NCBI GenBank assembly: GCA_002167945.1
Contig: NHDB01000024.1
Span: 3,450-11,353, forward strand
DNA length: 7,904 nt
Reading direction: 5' to 3'
Source: Flavobacteriaceae bacterium TMED48
GTDB taxonomy: Bacteria; Bacteroidota; Bacteroidia; Flavobacteriales; Flavobacteriaceae
Shown: positions 7,379 to 7,904 of the stretch, in pieces
Layout: each line of letters opens with the position of its first letter
Position numbering within the stretch: the first letter of the stretch is position 1
Position numbers and translations under genes: made by a program
Notes under the pieces: generated by a model
Seen by the model: only the letters and a program-made list of their open reading frames with translations
What the model was told of the DNA's origin: nothing
The model's database searches: none

Positions 7379-7904
7379 ATGAAATATTTTACTAAATCTT
7401 ATCTGGTTATACTAATTATAGCTCTTTTATATGGGTGTTCTAAATCTAACAGTACCCTCTTTAGACAGCTTCAACCTTACCAAACTAATATTAATTTCAA
7501 CAATCAAATTATTGAATCAGATGATTTTAATATACTAACTAACGAATATATATTTAATGGCGGAGGAGTTGCGGTTGTAGATTTTAATAATGATTCACTA
7601 CCAGATCTTTTTTTTTCTGGAAATATGGTTTCCAATCGAATTTATATTAACAAAGGCGGTTTAAGATTCGAAGATTTAACCGAATCTTCAAATTTATTCT
7701 CAAAAGGATTTTGGTCTACTGGTGTTACAGTAGCAGATGTAAATGAAGATGGTTTACCTGATATATATGTCTGTGGAGCAATGCATGAGGATAATAGATC
7801 AAATAAATTATACATTCATCAAGGTTTAGATGAAAACGGAAACCCTTTTTTTAAGGAAGAAGCGAAAGCTTATGGAGTTGCTGACAAGGGGAATAGTATG
7901 GCAG
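7379..7904 (+). CDS. FG-GAP/VCBS-repeat lipoprotein, CRTAC1/UnbV-like, N-terminal part (3' end outside window)
   Basis: The frame is open to the window end, giving 175 complete codons. A signal sequence (1-19) with lipobox LLYGC and Cys20 marks it as a lipoprotein. Two FG-GAP-type calcium loops follow: DFNNDSLPD (68-76, after FNGGGVAVV) and DVNEDGLPD (120-128, after WSTGVTVA). Between and after them come SGNMVSNRIYINKGG, FEDLTESS and NKLYIHQG, the repeating wording of the large VCBS/CRTAC1 proteins of Bacteroidota, which often exceed 1000 residues and end in an ASPIC/UnbV domain; that end is not visible here. Such proteins form beta-propellers, probably for binding at the envelope, and their exact role is unknown. 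Unlike SusD, the residues after the Cys (SKSNS) are not acidic, so surface display is less certain. ATG 7379 is chosen because it begins the signal peptide; no Shine-Dalgarno sequence is seen. Confidence 0.88.
   Translation, partial: MKYFTKSYLVILIIALLYGCSKSNSTLFRQLQPYQTNINFNNQIIESDDFNILTNEYIFNGGGVAVVDFNNDSLPDLFFSGNMVSNRIYINKGGLRFEDLTESSNLFSKGFWSTGVTVADVNEDGLPDIYVCGAMHEDNRSNKLYIHQGLDENGNPFFKEEAKAYGVADKGNSMA

Noticed and set aside
1..7904. tRNA, rRNA, CRISPR array, insertion sequence, toxin-antitoxin or phage genes
   Set aside because: No cloverleaf, no regularly spaced repeats, no transposase-like frame with terminal repeats and no such protein signatures were found on either strand.

Overview
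The window looks like chromosomal DNA from a member of the Bacteroidota, most likely a flavobacterium. The evidence is low GC, a SusC/SusD outer-membrane uptake pair, Bacteroidota-type promoter words (TTTG / TAnnTTTG), A-rich leaders without Shine-Dalgarno sequences, and lipoprotein signals of the kind used in this phylum. All genes seen are on the + strand.

Layout. (1) Positions 1-1092 hold the C-terminal part of an acetoacetyl-CoA synthetase whose start lies outside the window. (2) Positions 1225-1566 hold a small four-helix DoxX-like membrane protein. (3) Positions 1567-2365 are about 800 bases with no convincing gene. They contain two short hairpins, some coding-like scraps, and, next to susC, a 12-bp inverted repeat that overlaps a candidate promoter. 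(4) Positions 2366-5554 encode a complete 1062-aa SusC-type TonB-dependent transporter. (5) After a 19-nt gap, positions 5574-7310 encode a complete 578-aa SusD-type surface lipoprotein. (6) A strong intrinsic terminator follows at 7334-7366. (7) Only 12 nt past its T-tract, at 7379, begins a lipoprotein with FG-GAP/VCBS repeats (CRTAC1/UnbV-like), cut by the window end.

How the genes work together. SusC and SusD form the usual 'pedal-bin' importer: SusD is the hinged, ligand-binding lid and SusC is the barrel, energised by TonB. The FG-GAP lipoprotein is a recurrent companion of SusCD pairs in environmental Bacteroidota; its role is not established. No glycoside hydrolase, sulfatase, peptidase or regulator is visible, so the substrate cannot be named. 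The two upstream genes (ketone-body activation and a DoxX-like protein) have no visible link to the uptake module and probably belong to a separate unit.

I do not see a clearly new system. The most useful leads are the inverted repeat over the susC promoter, the terminator placed directly before the FG-GAP gene, and the SusCD plus FG-GAP module itself.
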